This document shows positions 17,779 to 26,319 of a stretch of DNA of 64,000 bases, in pieces. The notes beneath the pieces were generated by a model that made no database searches, was not told where the DNA came from, and worked only from the letters and a program-made list of their open reading frames with translations. Numbering within the stretch: position 1 is the first letter of the stretch; every line of letters starts with the position of its first letter. A program made the position numbers and the translations under genes. Source of the stretch: Pseudopedobacter sp039918235 (GTDB lineage: Bacteria; Bacteroidota; Bacteroidia; Sphingobacteriales; Sphingobacteriaceae); contig JBDSHZ010000092.1 of assembly GCA_039918235.1 (NCBI GenBank), positions 9,005-73,004 of the forward strand. The letters run 5' to 3'.

Positions 17779-18489
17779 ATGCACCTGTTTTATACCCCTG
17801 ATATTGCCCACAATACCTATCAATTAGATGAGGAAGAAAGTAAGCATTGTATTAGGGTTTTAAGGCTCAAAACTGGCGATCAGGTTAATTTGATAGACGG
17901 CAAAGGAGGACTTTACCTCGCAGAAATCATAGCTGAACATCCAAAAAAAACAATTTTAAAGGTTTTAGAAACCCAAAAAGAGTTTTCTAAGCGTAACCAT
18001 TACCTGCACATTGCGGTAGCGCCAACAAAAAATATCGATCGCTTTGAGTGGTTTTTAGAGAAAGCTACTGAGATTGGGATTGATGAAATTACACCTATCA
18101 TTTGTGAACGCTCGGAAAGAAAAGAAATTAAGATTGACCGTTCCAATAAAATCATCACTACGGCAATTAAACAATCTTTAAAGGCCTATCATCCAAAACT
18201 CAATCCATACATTTCCTTTAAAGCGTTTATTGCGCTGGCTTCCGCCGATAAAAAATACATTGCCCATTGTGAAGATGGAGAAAAAAGTGACATTTCTTCC
18301 AATTTCGTTCCGCATCAAAAATATTTACTGCTCATTGGACCCGAAGGTGACTTTTCTCCAACAGAAATAGAATATGCTTTGGAAAATGGATTTGTTCCCA
18401 TAACTTTAGGCGAAAGCAGGTTAAGAACAGAAACTGCGGCACTACAGGCATGCTTCGAAATCAATTATTTAAACAGGGGAGAAAGTTGA
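17779..18489 (+). CDS. rsmE: 16S rRNA (uracil(1498)-N3)-methyltransferase
   Basis: RsmE methylates U1498 of 16S rRNA using S-adenosylmethionine. The 236-residue protein has the N-terminal PUA-like part (SKHCIRVLRLKTGDQVNLID) and the SPOUT methyltransferase knot: FEWFLEKATEIGIDEITPI, LLIGPEGDFSPTE and LGESRLRTETAAL near the C-terminus. The ATG directly follows the preceding stop codon. Its last 40 bases overlap the next gene, and the final residues run into repeat DNA. Confidence 0.95.
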   Translation: MHLFYTPDIAHNTYQLDEEESKHCIRVLRLKTGDQVNLIDGKGGLYLAEIIAEHPKKTILKVLETQKEFSKRNHYLHIAVAPTKNIDRFEWFLEKATEIGIDEITPIICERSERKEIKIDRSNKIITTAIKQSLKAYHPKLNPYISFKAFIALASADKKYIAHCEDGEKSDISSNFVPHQKYLLLIGPEGDFSPTEIEYALENGFVPITLGESRLRTETAALQACFEINYLNRGES

Positions 18490-19226
18490 AAGTTGAAAGT
18501 TTACAGTTTAGAGTTGGAGGCAAGAAGTTAAAAGTTGAAAGTTTAAAGTTTAAAGTTGGCGCACTCAGTTTTGTTCTTTCCATCTTTATTCTTTGCTCTT
18601 TACTCTTTGTTCTAGCATTTCACAATGCATCTACCTACAAAATCGCCAAAATAAAATATAATGGTGGCGGAGACTGGTATGGCAATAGAACCGCTTTGCC
18701 CAATTTGGTCAACTTCTGCAATAAGAATCTGGGCACACAAATCGCTGCAGATGATGTAAATGTTGAGGTAGGCAGTGGAGATTTATTTAATTATCCATTT
18801 GTTTATTTAACCGGGCATGGCAATGTTATTTTTACTGATCAGGAAGCTAAGAATCTCCGGAATTATTTAATAGGTGGTGGCTTTCTTCACATCGACGATA
18901 ATTATGGTTTAGATAAATTTATCAGACCACAGATGAAGAAAGTATTTCCTGAACTAGATTTTGTGGAATTACCTGCCAATCATCCCATTTATCATCAAAA
19001 GTTTGATTTCCCTGGTGGCCTGCCCAAAATTCATGAGCATGATGGAAAGAGACCGCAAGGCTTTGCTTTAATTTATAAAGGTAAAGTAGTTTGCTTTTAT
19101 GATTTTGAATGTGATTTGGGAAATGGTTGGGAAGATTTTGGGACTTATCCTGAAGACACGCAGCAATCAAGGGAAAAAGCATTAAAGATGGGTGCAAACC
19201 TTATTCAGTTTGCCTTAACACAATAA
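18450..19226 (+). CDS. DUF4159 protein with repeat-derived N-terminus
   Basis: From about residue 62 onward the 258-residue product matches the DUF4159 family (YKIAKIKYNGGGDWYGNRTA, LTGHGNVIFTDQEAKNL, GGGFLHIDDNYGLDKFIR), a secreted or periplasmic protein family of uncertain function. Residues 12-38 are two tandem copies of a 13-residue unit, KLKVESLQFRVGG and KLKVESLKFKVGA, encoded by phrase-repeat DNA. Residues 39-60 form a hydrophobic, signal-peptide-like stretch. No ATG lies between the repeat and the domain, so translation probably begins at 18450 inside rsmE, or at a non-ATG codon I cannot identify. Confidence 0.85.
   Translation: MLRNQLFKQGRKLKVESLQFRVGGKKLKVESLKFKVGALSFVLSIFILCSLLFVLAFHNASTYKIAKIKYNGGGDWYGNRTALPNLVNFCNKNLGTQIAADDVNVEVGSGDLFNYPFVYLTGHGNVIFTDQEAKNLRNYLIGGGFLHIDDNYGLDKFIRPQMKKVFPELDFVELPANHPIYHQKFDFPGGLPKIHEHDGKRPQGFALIYKGKVVCFYDFECDLGNGWEDFGTYPEDTQQSREKALKMGANLIQFALTQ
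18483..18612 (+). repeat. phrase repeat translated inside the DUF4159 gene
   Basis: Two 39-base units, 18483-18521 and 18525-18563, agree at 33 of 39 positions and use the phrases AAAGTTGAAAGTTTA and AAAGTTTAAAGTTGG. The following 18591-18612 (CTTTGCTCTTTACTCTTTG then TTC) matches 45099-45120 inside pgi at 19 of 22 bases. These are gap-type repeats lying in frame within a gene. Confidence 0.8.
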
Positions 19227-19229
19227 GCT

Positions 19230-19730
19230 ATGTATAAGATTAAAGTAAATGGAAAGCATGAATTTGATACAGAATTCAAAGAAGGAACGGTTAAACTTAA
19301 CGGCGTTATAGAAGAGATTGACAAAGTAGATTTAGGCAACAACCATTTTCACATTCTACATCAGCATAAATCTTACAATGCAGAATTAATAGCGTTTGAT
19401 AAAGCTGCAAAGAAAATAAAGATCAAAATAAATGCTAATATATACGAGCTTGACATTAAAGATCAATATGATTTATTGCTTAAAAATCTAGGTCTGGAAA
19501 ATTTGAATGCTAGTAAATTGAAAGAAATAAAAGCGCCTATGCCTGGTTTGGTTTTAAAAATATTAGTAAAGGAGGGAGATGAGGTTAAAAAAGGAGACAG
19601 CCTGTTAGTATTAGAAGCTATGAAAATGGAAAATATGATTAAGGCGCCAGCTGATATCCATATTAAGAAAATCAATATCAAACCAGGTGATAAAGTGGAA
19701 AAAAATCAATCTTTGATCAATTTAAATTAG
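19230..19730 (+). CDS. biotin/lipoyl-attachment carrier protein
   Basis: The C-terminal 70 residues of this 166-residue protein form a biotinyl domain with the EAMKMEN motif, K132 being the expected biotinylated lysine. PMPG near 103 and GDEVKKGDSL near 116 are the usual flanking turns. Residues 1-90 resemble the N-terminal region of acyl-CoA carboxylase biotin-carrier subunits in Bacteroidota. The partner carboxylase and carboxyltransferase genes are not nearby, so the enzyme complex is unknown. It follows the DUF4159 gene by 3 bases. Confidence 0.88.
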   Translation: MYKIKVNGKHEFDTEFKEGTVKLNGVIEEIDKVDLGNNHFHILHQHKSYNAELIAFDKAAKKIKIKINANIYELDIKDQYDLLLKNLGLENLNASKLKEIKAPMPGLVLKILVKEGDEVKKGDSLLVLEAMKMENMIKAPADIHIKKINIKPGDKVEKNQSLINLN

Positions 19731-19735
19731 ATACT

Positions 19736-20368
19736 TCAATTAAATTTTTGAAGTATGGCGTTTATGCTCACTACTCTATACTGCAAAGCTTTAATCAGAC
19801 TGATAAATTTTTTTATGTCATATTGATTTCGGTCTAGGAATCGGAAATTAGTATTAACGGTATAATAAATATTTGTTTTCATTTTATGCGGAATCTGGTA
19901 GCTCTCCAGAGTAATGGCGCAGCAACTGTAGTATAAACTCTTAATAATTTTTTTCAAGAATTGGCAATAGGCTAATGCGGTTTCGTCATAATTTTGGCTA
20001 TCTAGTTTTCCATGTTCTTCTTTTGGGCCAAATCTCAAATGTTCTCTGTTGGCGATATCATCACATAGTAATTCGTGACAGAAGGTTCCATTTTCAGCAT
20101 AAAAATCTTCTAGAAATGCTTTTAGCAAATCGCAGGTTTCTAAACCATGACGTACTATGATGTCATTCACGCTTCGGCAAAAATCTAGACCTATCGCTAT
20201 CCTAAATCTTGATTCACCAAATTCCTTCTCATACTCTTTTAACTCTTTTTTAAAACTTAGGCTATGTATGTAATCGTGGATGTGCGAGTTGCTGTCGATC
20301 AGTATCACGCCGACACCCCACAATGTGTTTCTTAAATTGAATTCGTCTGTAGGTTTAGGGTTTTTCAT
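19736..20368 (-). CDS. uncharacterised protein, 210 aa
   Basis: I do not recognise this protein. It has no signal peptide or membrane segment and appears cytosolic and mainly helical. Cysteines are frequent (FCRS, LETCDLL, TFCHELLCDD, YYSCCA), with histidines nearby in the CHELLCDD stretch, so metal or redox chemistry is possible but unproven. It faces dnaG divergently across a 174-base region with a perfect 9-base inverted repeat, and converges on the biotin-carrier gene with 5 bases between stops. Confidence 0.75.
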   Translation of the reverse strand: MKNPKPTDEFNLRNTLWGVGVILIDSNSHIHDYIHSLSFKKELKEYEKEFGESRFRIAIGLDFCRSVNDIIVRHGLETCDLLKAFLEDFYAENGTFCHELLCDDIANREHLRFGPKEEHGKLDSQNYDETALAYCQFLKKIIKSLYYSCCAITLESYQIPHKMKTNIYYTVNTNFRFLDRNQYDIKKFISLIKALQYRVVSINAILQKFN

Positions 20369-20421
20369 AATGGTTTACATTAATCTACTTTCTAATATAA
20401 GAATTGTGATTAATATTATAA

Positions 20422-20449
20422 GTATTCTTACTCCTGCTCTTAAGAATAC
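20422..20449. promoter_or_regulatory. perfect inverted repeat between divergent genes
   Basis: GTATTCTTA (20422-20430) and TAAGAATAC (20441-20449) are perfect reverse complements around a 10-base loop. No T run follows in either direction, so a terminator is unlikely. Its place between the divergent 210-aa orphan and dnaG suggests an operator. Confidence 0.45.
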
Positions 20450-20542
20450 GTTTGGTGTATTATTATAGTTTCAAATAATTAATTTAAGCTTTCAGCTTTT
20501 CTTTGCCCTCCGTTTTATTTTCTGCAAATTTGTTCTTCCGAT

Positions 20543-22465
20543 ATGATTAAAAAAGAAACGATAGATAAGATTTTAGAAACTGCCTTGGTAGAGGAGGTAG
20601 TTGGTGATTTTGTGCATTTAAAAAAGCGTGGTACCAGCATGATTGGTCTCTGCCCTTTTCACAATGAGAAATCGCCGTCTTTTCATGTTTCGCCAAGTAA
20701 AGGGATTTTCAAATGCTTTGGTTGCGGTAAAGGTGGCGATTCCGTCAACTTCATCATGGAGCATGAAAAATATTCGTATCCTGAAGCACTTAAATATATT
20801 GCCAATAAATACAATATTGAAGTTGAAGAAACTGAAGTAAGTCCAGAATTTAAACAAGAGCAGGATAGAAGAGAAAGCCTGTATATTGTTTCTAACTATG
20901 CCGCTAAGTTTTTCGAGAAAAGCATGTGGGAAAGTGAGGAAGGAAAAACAATTGGCTTAAGTTATTTTAAAGAACGAGGTTTCAGGGAAGATATCATCAA
21001 GAAATTTGAGTTGGGCTATTCCCCTGATGAATGGTCGGCTTTGCAGGAAGCAGCGGTAGCTGATGGATACCAACAGAATTTTTTAGAAGAAGTAGGCTTA
21101 CTGATCAAAAACGATCAAGGAAGAATATACGATAGGTTCCGTGGAAGAGTGATGTTTCCTATCCATAATTTTACCGGTAGGGTAATTGGCTTTGGCGGAA
21201 GAACTTTAAAAACTGATAAAGCCGTTCCCAAATACGTCAATTCTCCTGAAAGTGACATTTATCATAAGTCAAATGTACTTTATGGACTTTTTCAGGCCAA
21301 AAAAGCAATTAGAGATTTAGACAATTGCTATTTGGTAGAAGGTTATGCTGATGTATTATCTGTACAGCAAGCCGGGGTGGAAAATGTAGTTGCTTCGTCA
21401 GGAACTTCATTGACCACTGAACAGATCAGGCTGATTGGTAGGTTCACCAAAAGTGTCACCATTTTATATGATGGAGATGCAGCTGGAATTAAAGCTTCTC
21501 TCCGTGGTTTAGACATGATTTTGGAAGAAGGATTGGATGTGAAAGTGGTCTTATTTCCAGATGGTCATGATCCAGATTCTTACATTCAACAATTAGGTGC
21601 TTCAGCTTTTAAAACGCATGTAGAGAAAAATAAAAAGGATTTCATTTTTTATAAAACAGAGATTCTTTTAAAAGATGCCGGCAACGATCCGATAAAGAAA
21701 GCCGGGGTGATTAGAGAAGTGGTAGAAAGCATTGCCAAGATACCAGATGCCATTAAGGCTTCCGTTTTTCTAAGGGAATGTAGCAACCTGCTCCAGATGG
21801 AAGAGCGGATTCTGATTTCTGAGCTCAATAAAATGAGATTGTCTAAAGCTAAAAAAGACAACCAGCAGAATTACCGTCCATCAAACGAAGAAGAACCGCC
21901 AATTCCTGAAGAATATTTGCAGGTAAAATCAGTACAGACTGATGAATTTCAGGAAAAGGATATGATCAGGGTTTTGTTAACCTATGGTGATCAAATGGTG
22001 CATTGGGAAGAAATGACGGATACTTATATTGGACCTTACATCATTACCAATTTAAGTGATGTCTCTTTTTCAAACCCGCTATATGCAAAGGTGATACAAT
22101 ATTACCATGAGGAATTGGATAAAGGATACCTGCCAAAAGAAAAAGATTTTATCCAGCATCCTGATGCGGAGATAGCAAGTATGGCTGTCAATATGATTTC
22201 TTCTCCTTATCAGCTGAGTGAAAACTGGTATAATATGCACAACATTACTGTACCAAACGAAAGTGATAAATTAAAAGGAACGGTGATGGGAGCTATTTTT
22301 CATTTGAAGAAAAAGAAGATTTCAACCATGATTACGGTAAAGCAGAAAGCTATTCAGGAAGAAAAAGATGAAGCTAACGTTACCATTTTAATGAAAGAAT
22401 ACCTTGATTTAAAAGAGGTGGAAAGATACATTTCTAATTATTTAGGTTCTGTGATTACCAAGTAA
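20543..22465 (+). CDS. dnaG: DNA primase
   Basis: DnaG makes RNA primers at the replication fork. The 640-residue protein has an N-terminal zinc ribbon (C37, H40, C58, C61 in CPFHNEKSP and FKCFGCGKGGD). The catalytic core follows (YFKERGFRE, then FRGRVMFPIHNFTGRVIGFG). The TOPRIM motifs are VEGYADVLSVQQAG and LYDGDAAGIKAS. The C-terminal helicase-interaction region, about 470-640, is divergent, as is normal. The stop overlaps the next gene by one base. Confidence 0.96.
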   Translation: MIKKETIDKILETALVEEVVGDFVHLKKRGTSMIGLCPFHNEKSPSFHVSPSKGIFKCFGCGKGGDSVNFIMEHEKYSYPEALKYIANKYNIEVEETEVSPEFKQEQDRRESLYIVSNYAAKFFEKSMWESEEGKTIGLSYFKERGFREDIIKKFELGYSPDEWSALQEAAVADGYQQNFLEEVGLLIKNDQGRIYDRFRGRVMFPIHNFTGRVIGFGGRTLKTDKAVPKYVNSPESDIYHKSNVLYGLFQAKKAIRDLDNCYLVEGYADVLSVQQAGVENVVASSGTSLTTEQIRLIGRFTKSVTILYDGDAAGIKASLRGLDMILEEGLDVKVVLFPDGHDPDSYIQQLGASAFKTHVEKNKKDFIFYKTEILLKDAGNDPIKKAGVIREVVESIAKIPDAIKASVFLRECSNLLQMEERILISELNKMRLSKAKKDNQQNYRPSNEEEPPIPEEYLQVKSVQTDEFQEKDMIRVLLTYGDQMVHWEEMTDTYIGPYIITNLSDVSFSNPLYAKVIQYYHEELDKGYLPKEKDFIQHPDAEIASMAVNMISSPYQLSENWYNMHNITVPNESDKLKGTVMGAIFHLKKKKISTMITVKQKAIQEEKDEANVTILMKEYLDLKEVERYISNYLGSVITK

Positions 22466-22830
22466 TGGCTATTCATAATGATGACGGCAAAAAAGGGGAA
22501 GCCATAGCCAAAGCTTTTTTGGAAGAGAAAGGTTACGAAATCTTAGATGAAAACTGGACTTTTGGAAAGGCAGAAGTAGATCTCATTGCCTTTAAAAATA
22601 AAACCATCATATTTATAGAAGTTAAGGCGAGGTCTGGTAATTACTTTGGAGAACCTGAAGAATTTGTAGACCAAAAAAAACAGCAATTGTTAACAGATGC
22701 TGCCGAAGAATACGTTTATGTAATGGATTTTAAAGGAGAAATCCGTTTCGATATCATCGCGATACTTTTTAAAAAAGGATTTGAGTCGTATGAGCTCAAA
22801 CACATTGAAGACGCATTTTGGAATTATTAA
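22465..22830 (+). CDS. YraN-family (UPF0102) nuclease-like protein
   Basis: The 121-residue product fits the YraN/UPF0102 family, a small endonuclease-like fold. GKKGEAIAKAFLEEKGYEIL at the N-terminus and the VDLIAFKNKTIIFIEVKAR core carry the D-(x)n-E-x-K arrangement of PD-(D/E)XK nucleases. It shares one base with the dnaG stop (TAATG). The biological role of the family is not settled. Confidence 0.9.
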   Translation: MAIHNDDGKKGEAIAKAFLEEKGYEILDENWTFGKAEVDLIAFKNKTIIFIEVKARSGNYFGEPEEFVDQKKQQLLTDAAEEYVYVMDFKGEIRFDIIAILFKKGFESYELKHIEDAFWNY

Positions 22831-22933
22831 AGCAACTTATATTTAGCGAGTTAATAATTGTTAAAACGCCTTTAAAATGCTAATTATTTAAAGCTTTATT
22901 TTACTTTAGCTTATATCAGTCACTTTCATCAAA

Positions 22934-23989
22934 ATGAAATTTTTAAAATTAAAATCAGCAGTTGTTATAGGAGTTATCTTTTTATTGTTTTCTTGTAATG
23001 GAGACAAAAAAAGTGCAAATACCTCATCTTCTTTTCTCTCCCCAGAAAGTGGAGAAGTGTTGAAATCTGGGAATGATGTTCAGCTTCATATTTCTTATGC
23101 TGATGGTTTGGTAGATTCTGTTCAGTATTTTATAGATACCATTAAATTAAAAACGGCGACTGATACCTCCTCTATAAGTTTCTCCACTAAAGGTTATCCG
23201 CTTGGAAGCAGATTAATTACCGCTAAAATTTTTAGAAAAGGAGTAGAGGAAGATGCTACCACAAATATTATTTTAATCAGCGCTAAAACACCGCCAATTT
23301 ATGGTTATAAAATCATCAAATCTTATCCACATTCCACTGACGTTTACACCGAAGGTTTAGAGTATCACGATGGCTTTTTATATGAAAGTGCCGGTGACTA
23401 TGGTCATTCAGCTTTATTAAAGGAAACTTTAGATGGTAAGCTTGTTCAAAAACAAGCATTAGATTCTAAATATTTTGGAGAAGGAATCACTGTTGTTGGA
23501 GATAAAATTATTCAGCTCACTTATCAAGAAAAAGTAGGTTTAGAGTATGATAAAGCTACTTTTAAATTATTGAGAACTTTTCCTTATAACCACGCCAATG
23601 AAGGCTGGGGATTGTATTTTGATGGAAATGTGATTTACAATACGGACGGAACTAACCGTATTTTTATGTTAGATAAAAACACTTATCAATCTAAAGGTTA
23701 TATAGAAGTTTATGACAACAAAGGCCCAGTTGATTCATTAAATGAACTAGAGCTAATTGATGGAAAGCTTTATGCTAATATTTATCAATCAGAATTGATA
23801 GCCATTATTGATCCCAAAACAGGAGAGGTAGAAGCTTATATTAATATGATGGGCTTACCACATGCTCCGGTTGGCGATAGCTCAAATGATGTTTTTAATG
23901 GGATTGCTTATGATTCGGTAGGGAAAAGAATTTTTGTTACCGGTAAAAAATGGGATAAACTTTTTCAGATTGAAGTGGTAAAGAAATAA
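22934..23989 (+). CDS. glutaminyl-peptide cyclotransferase lipoprotein
   Basis: This 351-residue protein has a lipoprotein signal (VIFLLFSC, cleavage before C21), then an N-terminal domain of about 110 residues, then a plant/bacterial-type glutamine cyclotransferase beta-propeller. Visible family motifs are YTEGLEYHDGFLYESAG, ALDSKYFGEGITVVGDKIIQ, NEGWGLYFDGN and NVIYNTDGTNRI. The class converts N-terminal glutamine to pyroglutamate. The extra N-terminal domain is immunoglobulin-like by its strand pattern, which is my inference. It is transcribed alone and ends near a strong hairpin. Confidence 0.88.
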   Translation: MKFLKLKSAVVIGVIFLLFSCNGDKKSANTSSSFLSPESGEVLKSGNDVQLHISYADGLVDSVQYFIDTIKLKTATDTSSISFSTKGYPLGSRLITAKIFRKGVEEDATTNIILISAKTPPIYGYKIIKSYPHSTDVYTEGLEYHDGFLYESAGDYGHSALLKETLDGKLVQKQALDSKYFGEGITVVGDKIIQLTYQEKVGLEYDKATFKLLRTFPYNHANEGWGLYFDGNVIYNTDGTNRIFMLDKNTYQSKGYIEVYDNKGPVDSLNELELIDGKLYANIYQSELIAIIDPKTGEVEAYINMMGLPHAPVGDSSNDVFNGIAYDSVGKRIFVTGKKWDKLFQIEVVKK

Positions 23990-23999
23990 ATTAAAATAA

Positions 24000-24045
24000 A
24001 TGCTGTAAGCTAAATGCACAAAGCTTAAAGCTAAAAACCTAAAGA
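24000..24045 (+). repeat. phrase repeat after the cyclotransferase gene
   Basis: The text GCTGTAAGCTAAATGCAC followed by AAGCTTAAAGCTAAAAACC is built from reiterated AAGCTNAA words. It belongs to the same style of gap repeat as 58-153 and 47915-48005. Confidence 0.4.
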
Positions 24046-24050
24046 GTGAT

Positions 24051-24097
24051 AAAAGAACAAGAAACACCCAGCAATTGCTGAATGTTTCTTGTTTTAT
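24051..24097. terminator. bidirectional terminator
   Basis: AACAAGAAACA (24056-24066) pairs perfectly with TGTTTCTTGTT (24083-24093), and inside these CAGCAATTGCTG forms a further stem. The flanks are A-rich on the left and T-rich on the right, so the hairpin can end transcription of the cyclotransferase gene and, from the other strand, of araA. Confidence 0.85.
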
Positions 24098-24099
24098 GA

Positions 24100-25590
24100 T
24101 TAACGATAATAAACTTCGCTCCATCTCAACTCTTTTTCAAAAGTATCAAGCTCCGTCTTAGCGTCAATGCTTACCAATTCTATATCGGCAATCTTAGCGA
24201 AATCCCTAAAATATTCCTGGTTCAAATTCTGACTGAAAACGGTATGGTGTGCGCCACCGCCGTAAATCCAAGCGGCACAGGCAGTTTTCATATCCGGTAA
24301 AGGCTTCCATAATACTCTTGCAACTGGTAAGTGTGGTAAATCTTCAGTGGGTTCCATTGCTTTTACCTCGTTCAATAAAAGCCTGAAACGGTTTCCCATA
24401 TCAATTAAAGAAACATTTAAGGCATCACCTGCAGCAACATTAAAAACTAATCTTACCGGATCTGCTTTTCCGCCAATACCTAAAGGATGCACTTCACATT
24501 TTGCTTTTCCATCAGCTAAAGAAGCGTCAATTTCTAGCATGTGTGATCCTAAAACCATTGGATTTTTAGGGTCGAAATGATAAGTGTAATCTTCCATAAA
24601 AGCATTTCCACCTTTTAAGCCACTGCCCATTACTTTGCAGGCCCTCAATAACGCTGCTGTTTTCCAGTCACCTTCTCCGGCAAAACCGTAGCCCTGTTCC
24701 ATTAAACGTTGCGCCGCAATTCCAGGCAGTTGCACCATTCCATGTAAATCTTCAAAAGTATCAGTAAAGCCTTTATAATCGCCGTTTTCTAAAAAGGTTT
24801 TAATCCCTAGTTCTATTCTGGCTGCTTCCACCAAAGAATTTCTGTCAGCTCCGCCGTCTTTTAAAGAATCAGCTAAATGATAACTGGTTTCATATTCTTT
24901 AAGAAGGTCGTTAATTTGGCTTTCGCTGATGCTGTTGATCACCGCTACCAAATCTCCAATACCATGAGTGTTTACAGAAAAGCCGAATTTCAGTTCTGCC
25001 TCTACTTTATCACCATCAGTTACGGCAACATAGCGCATATTGTCGCCAAAACGGACAAACTTAGCGCCTTGCCAATCATGCCATCCTGCTGCAGCTCTTG
25101 TCCAAGTGCTGATCTGTTGTAAAACTTCTTCATCCTGCCAAAAACCTACCACTACCTTTCTGTTCATCCTCATTCTGGAAACCATGAAACCAAATTCCCT
25201 ATCGCCATGCGCACTTTGGTTCAGGTTCATAAAGTCCATATCGATACTATCCCAAGGAATATCACGATTGAACTGGGTGTGCAGGTGAAGCATTGGTTTC
25301 TGCAGCTGGCTCAACCCTCTAATCCACATTTTAGCTGGTGAAAAAGTATGCATCCAAGTGACAATTCCAATACAGTTTACCGCAACATTGGCTTGTATAA
25401 TTACTTCATAAATCTCTTCTGGTGTTTTAACAATAGGCTTGTAAATCACTTTCACCGGAATAGCACTTGATTGATTAAGGAAAGAAGCGATTTCCTGAGA
25501 ATGCTCAGCAACTTTTTTCAAGGTTTCCTCCCCGTACAAGTGTTGAGATCCTGTGATAAACCAAACTTCTAATTCTTTTAAATTTTTCAT
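24100..25590 (-). CDS. araA: L-arabinose isomerase
   Basis: AraA interconverts L-arabinose and L-ribulose in the cytosol and needs a divalent metal. The 496-residue protein has the family start EVWFITGSQHLYGEETL and the WMHTFSPAKMWI segment. Metal and active-site regions GFAGEGDWKTAALLRACK and MEDYTYHFDPKN, plus the PIARV-like PVARVLWKPLP region, are also present. Length is typical. It is the last gene of the leftward araR-araB-araD-araA run, 24 bases after araD. Confidence 0.97.
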   Translation of the reverse strand: MKNLKELEVWFITGSQHLYGEETLKKVAEHSQEIASFLNQSSAIPVKVIYKPIVKTPEEIYEVIIQANVAVNCIGIVTWMHTFSPAKMWIRGLSQLQKPMLHLHTQFNRDIPWDSIDMDFMNLNQSAHGDREFGFMVSRMRMNRKVVVGFWQDEEVLQQISTWTRAAAGWHDWQGAKFVRFGDNMRYVAVTDGDKVEAELKFGFSVNTHGIGDLVAVINSISESQINDLLKEYETSYHLADSLKDGGADRNSLVEAARIELGIKTFLENGDYKGFTDTFEDLHGMVQLPGIAAQRLMEQGYGFAGEGDWKTAALLRACKVMGSGLKGGNAFMEDYTYHFDPKNPMVLGSHMLEIDASLADGKAKCEVHPLGIGGKADPVRLVFNVAAGDALNVSLIDMGNRFRLLLNEVKAMEPTEDLPHLPVARVLWKPLPDMKTACAAWIYGGGAHHTVFSQNLNQEYFRDFAKIADIELVSIDAKTELDTFEKELRWSEVYYR

Positions 25591-25614
25591 TTTTTCATTT
25601 AATGATTTAATAAA

Positions 25615-26313
25615 TTACTGGCCGTAGTAAGCGCCAGCGCCATGTTTTCTGTCGAAATGTTTTTTGATTAAGGAATCTTTTAACTTAGAAACCTGTGGAT
25701 TAATCTGTTCGGTTAAAAAAGCCATCTGTGCCAAAGCTTCTAAAACCGCACTGTTATAAACTGCCTTATCCGCATTTTTACCCCAAGTAAAAGGAGCGTG
25801 GTTGCCCACTAAAATCATCTCCACTTCTTGATGGTTTAAATTCAATTCTTTAAAATGATTCATGATTTGGAAACCGGTTTCATGCTCATAATTCCCTTGA
25901 ATCATTTCATCACTCATGGGCGGAGCACAGGGAACATCTACTGTGAGGTGATCTGCATGTGTAGTTCCATAAATTGGAATTGCCCGATGAGTTTGTGCCC
26001 AGGCGGTTGCATAAGTACTGTGTGTATGCACAATTCCTCCAATATTTTTCCAATGTTTATACAAAACCGCATGAGTTTTGGTATCTGAAGAAGGCCTTAG
26101 TTTTCCTTCTACGGTGTTTCCTTCAAAATCTATAATTACCATATTATCTGGCTTTAAATCTTCATAAGGTACACCGCTGGGTTTAATAGCAAAAACGCCC
26201 AAATCATGATCTGCGGCACTTACATTTCCGAAAGTAAAAAGCACTAAGTTTAATTTTGGTAATCTTAAATTACCCTCAAAAGCTTCTTCTTTTAGGTGTT
26301 GATATTTGCTCAT
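25615..26313 (-). CDS. araD: L-ribulose-5-phosphate 4-epimerase
   Basis: AraD converts L-ribulose 5-phosphate to D-xylulose 5-phosphate, feeding the pentose phosphate pathway. The 232-residue class II aldolase-fold protein shows FTFGNVSAADHD at the phosphate site, IKPSGVPYEDL, and the zinc-binding GIVHTHSTYATAWAQ motif. The H-A-D-H segment of TTHADHLTVDVPC follows. It lies 6 bases after araB in transcription order, so the two are cotranscribed. Confidence 0.96.
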   Translation of the reverse strand: MSKYQHLKEEAFEGNLRLPKLNLVLFTFGNVSAADHDLGVFAIKPSGVPYEDLKPDNMVIIDFEGNTVEGKLRPSSDTKTHAVLYKHWKNIGGIVHTHSTYATAWAQTHRAIPIYGTTHADHLTVDVPCAPPMSDEMIQGNYEHETGFQIMNHFKELNLNHQEVEMILVGNHAPFTWGKNADKAVYNSAVLEALAQMAFLTEQINPQVSKLKDSLIKKHFDRKHGAGAYYGQ

Positions 26314-26319
26314 AATTAA

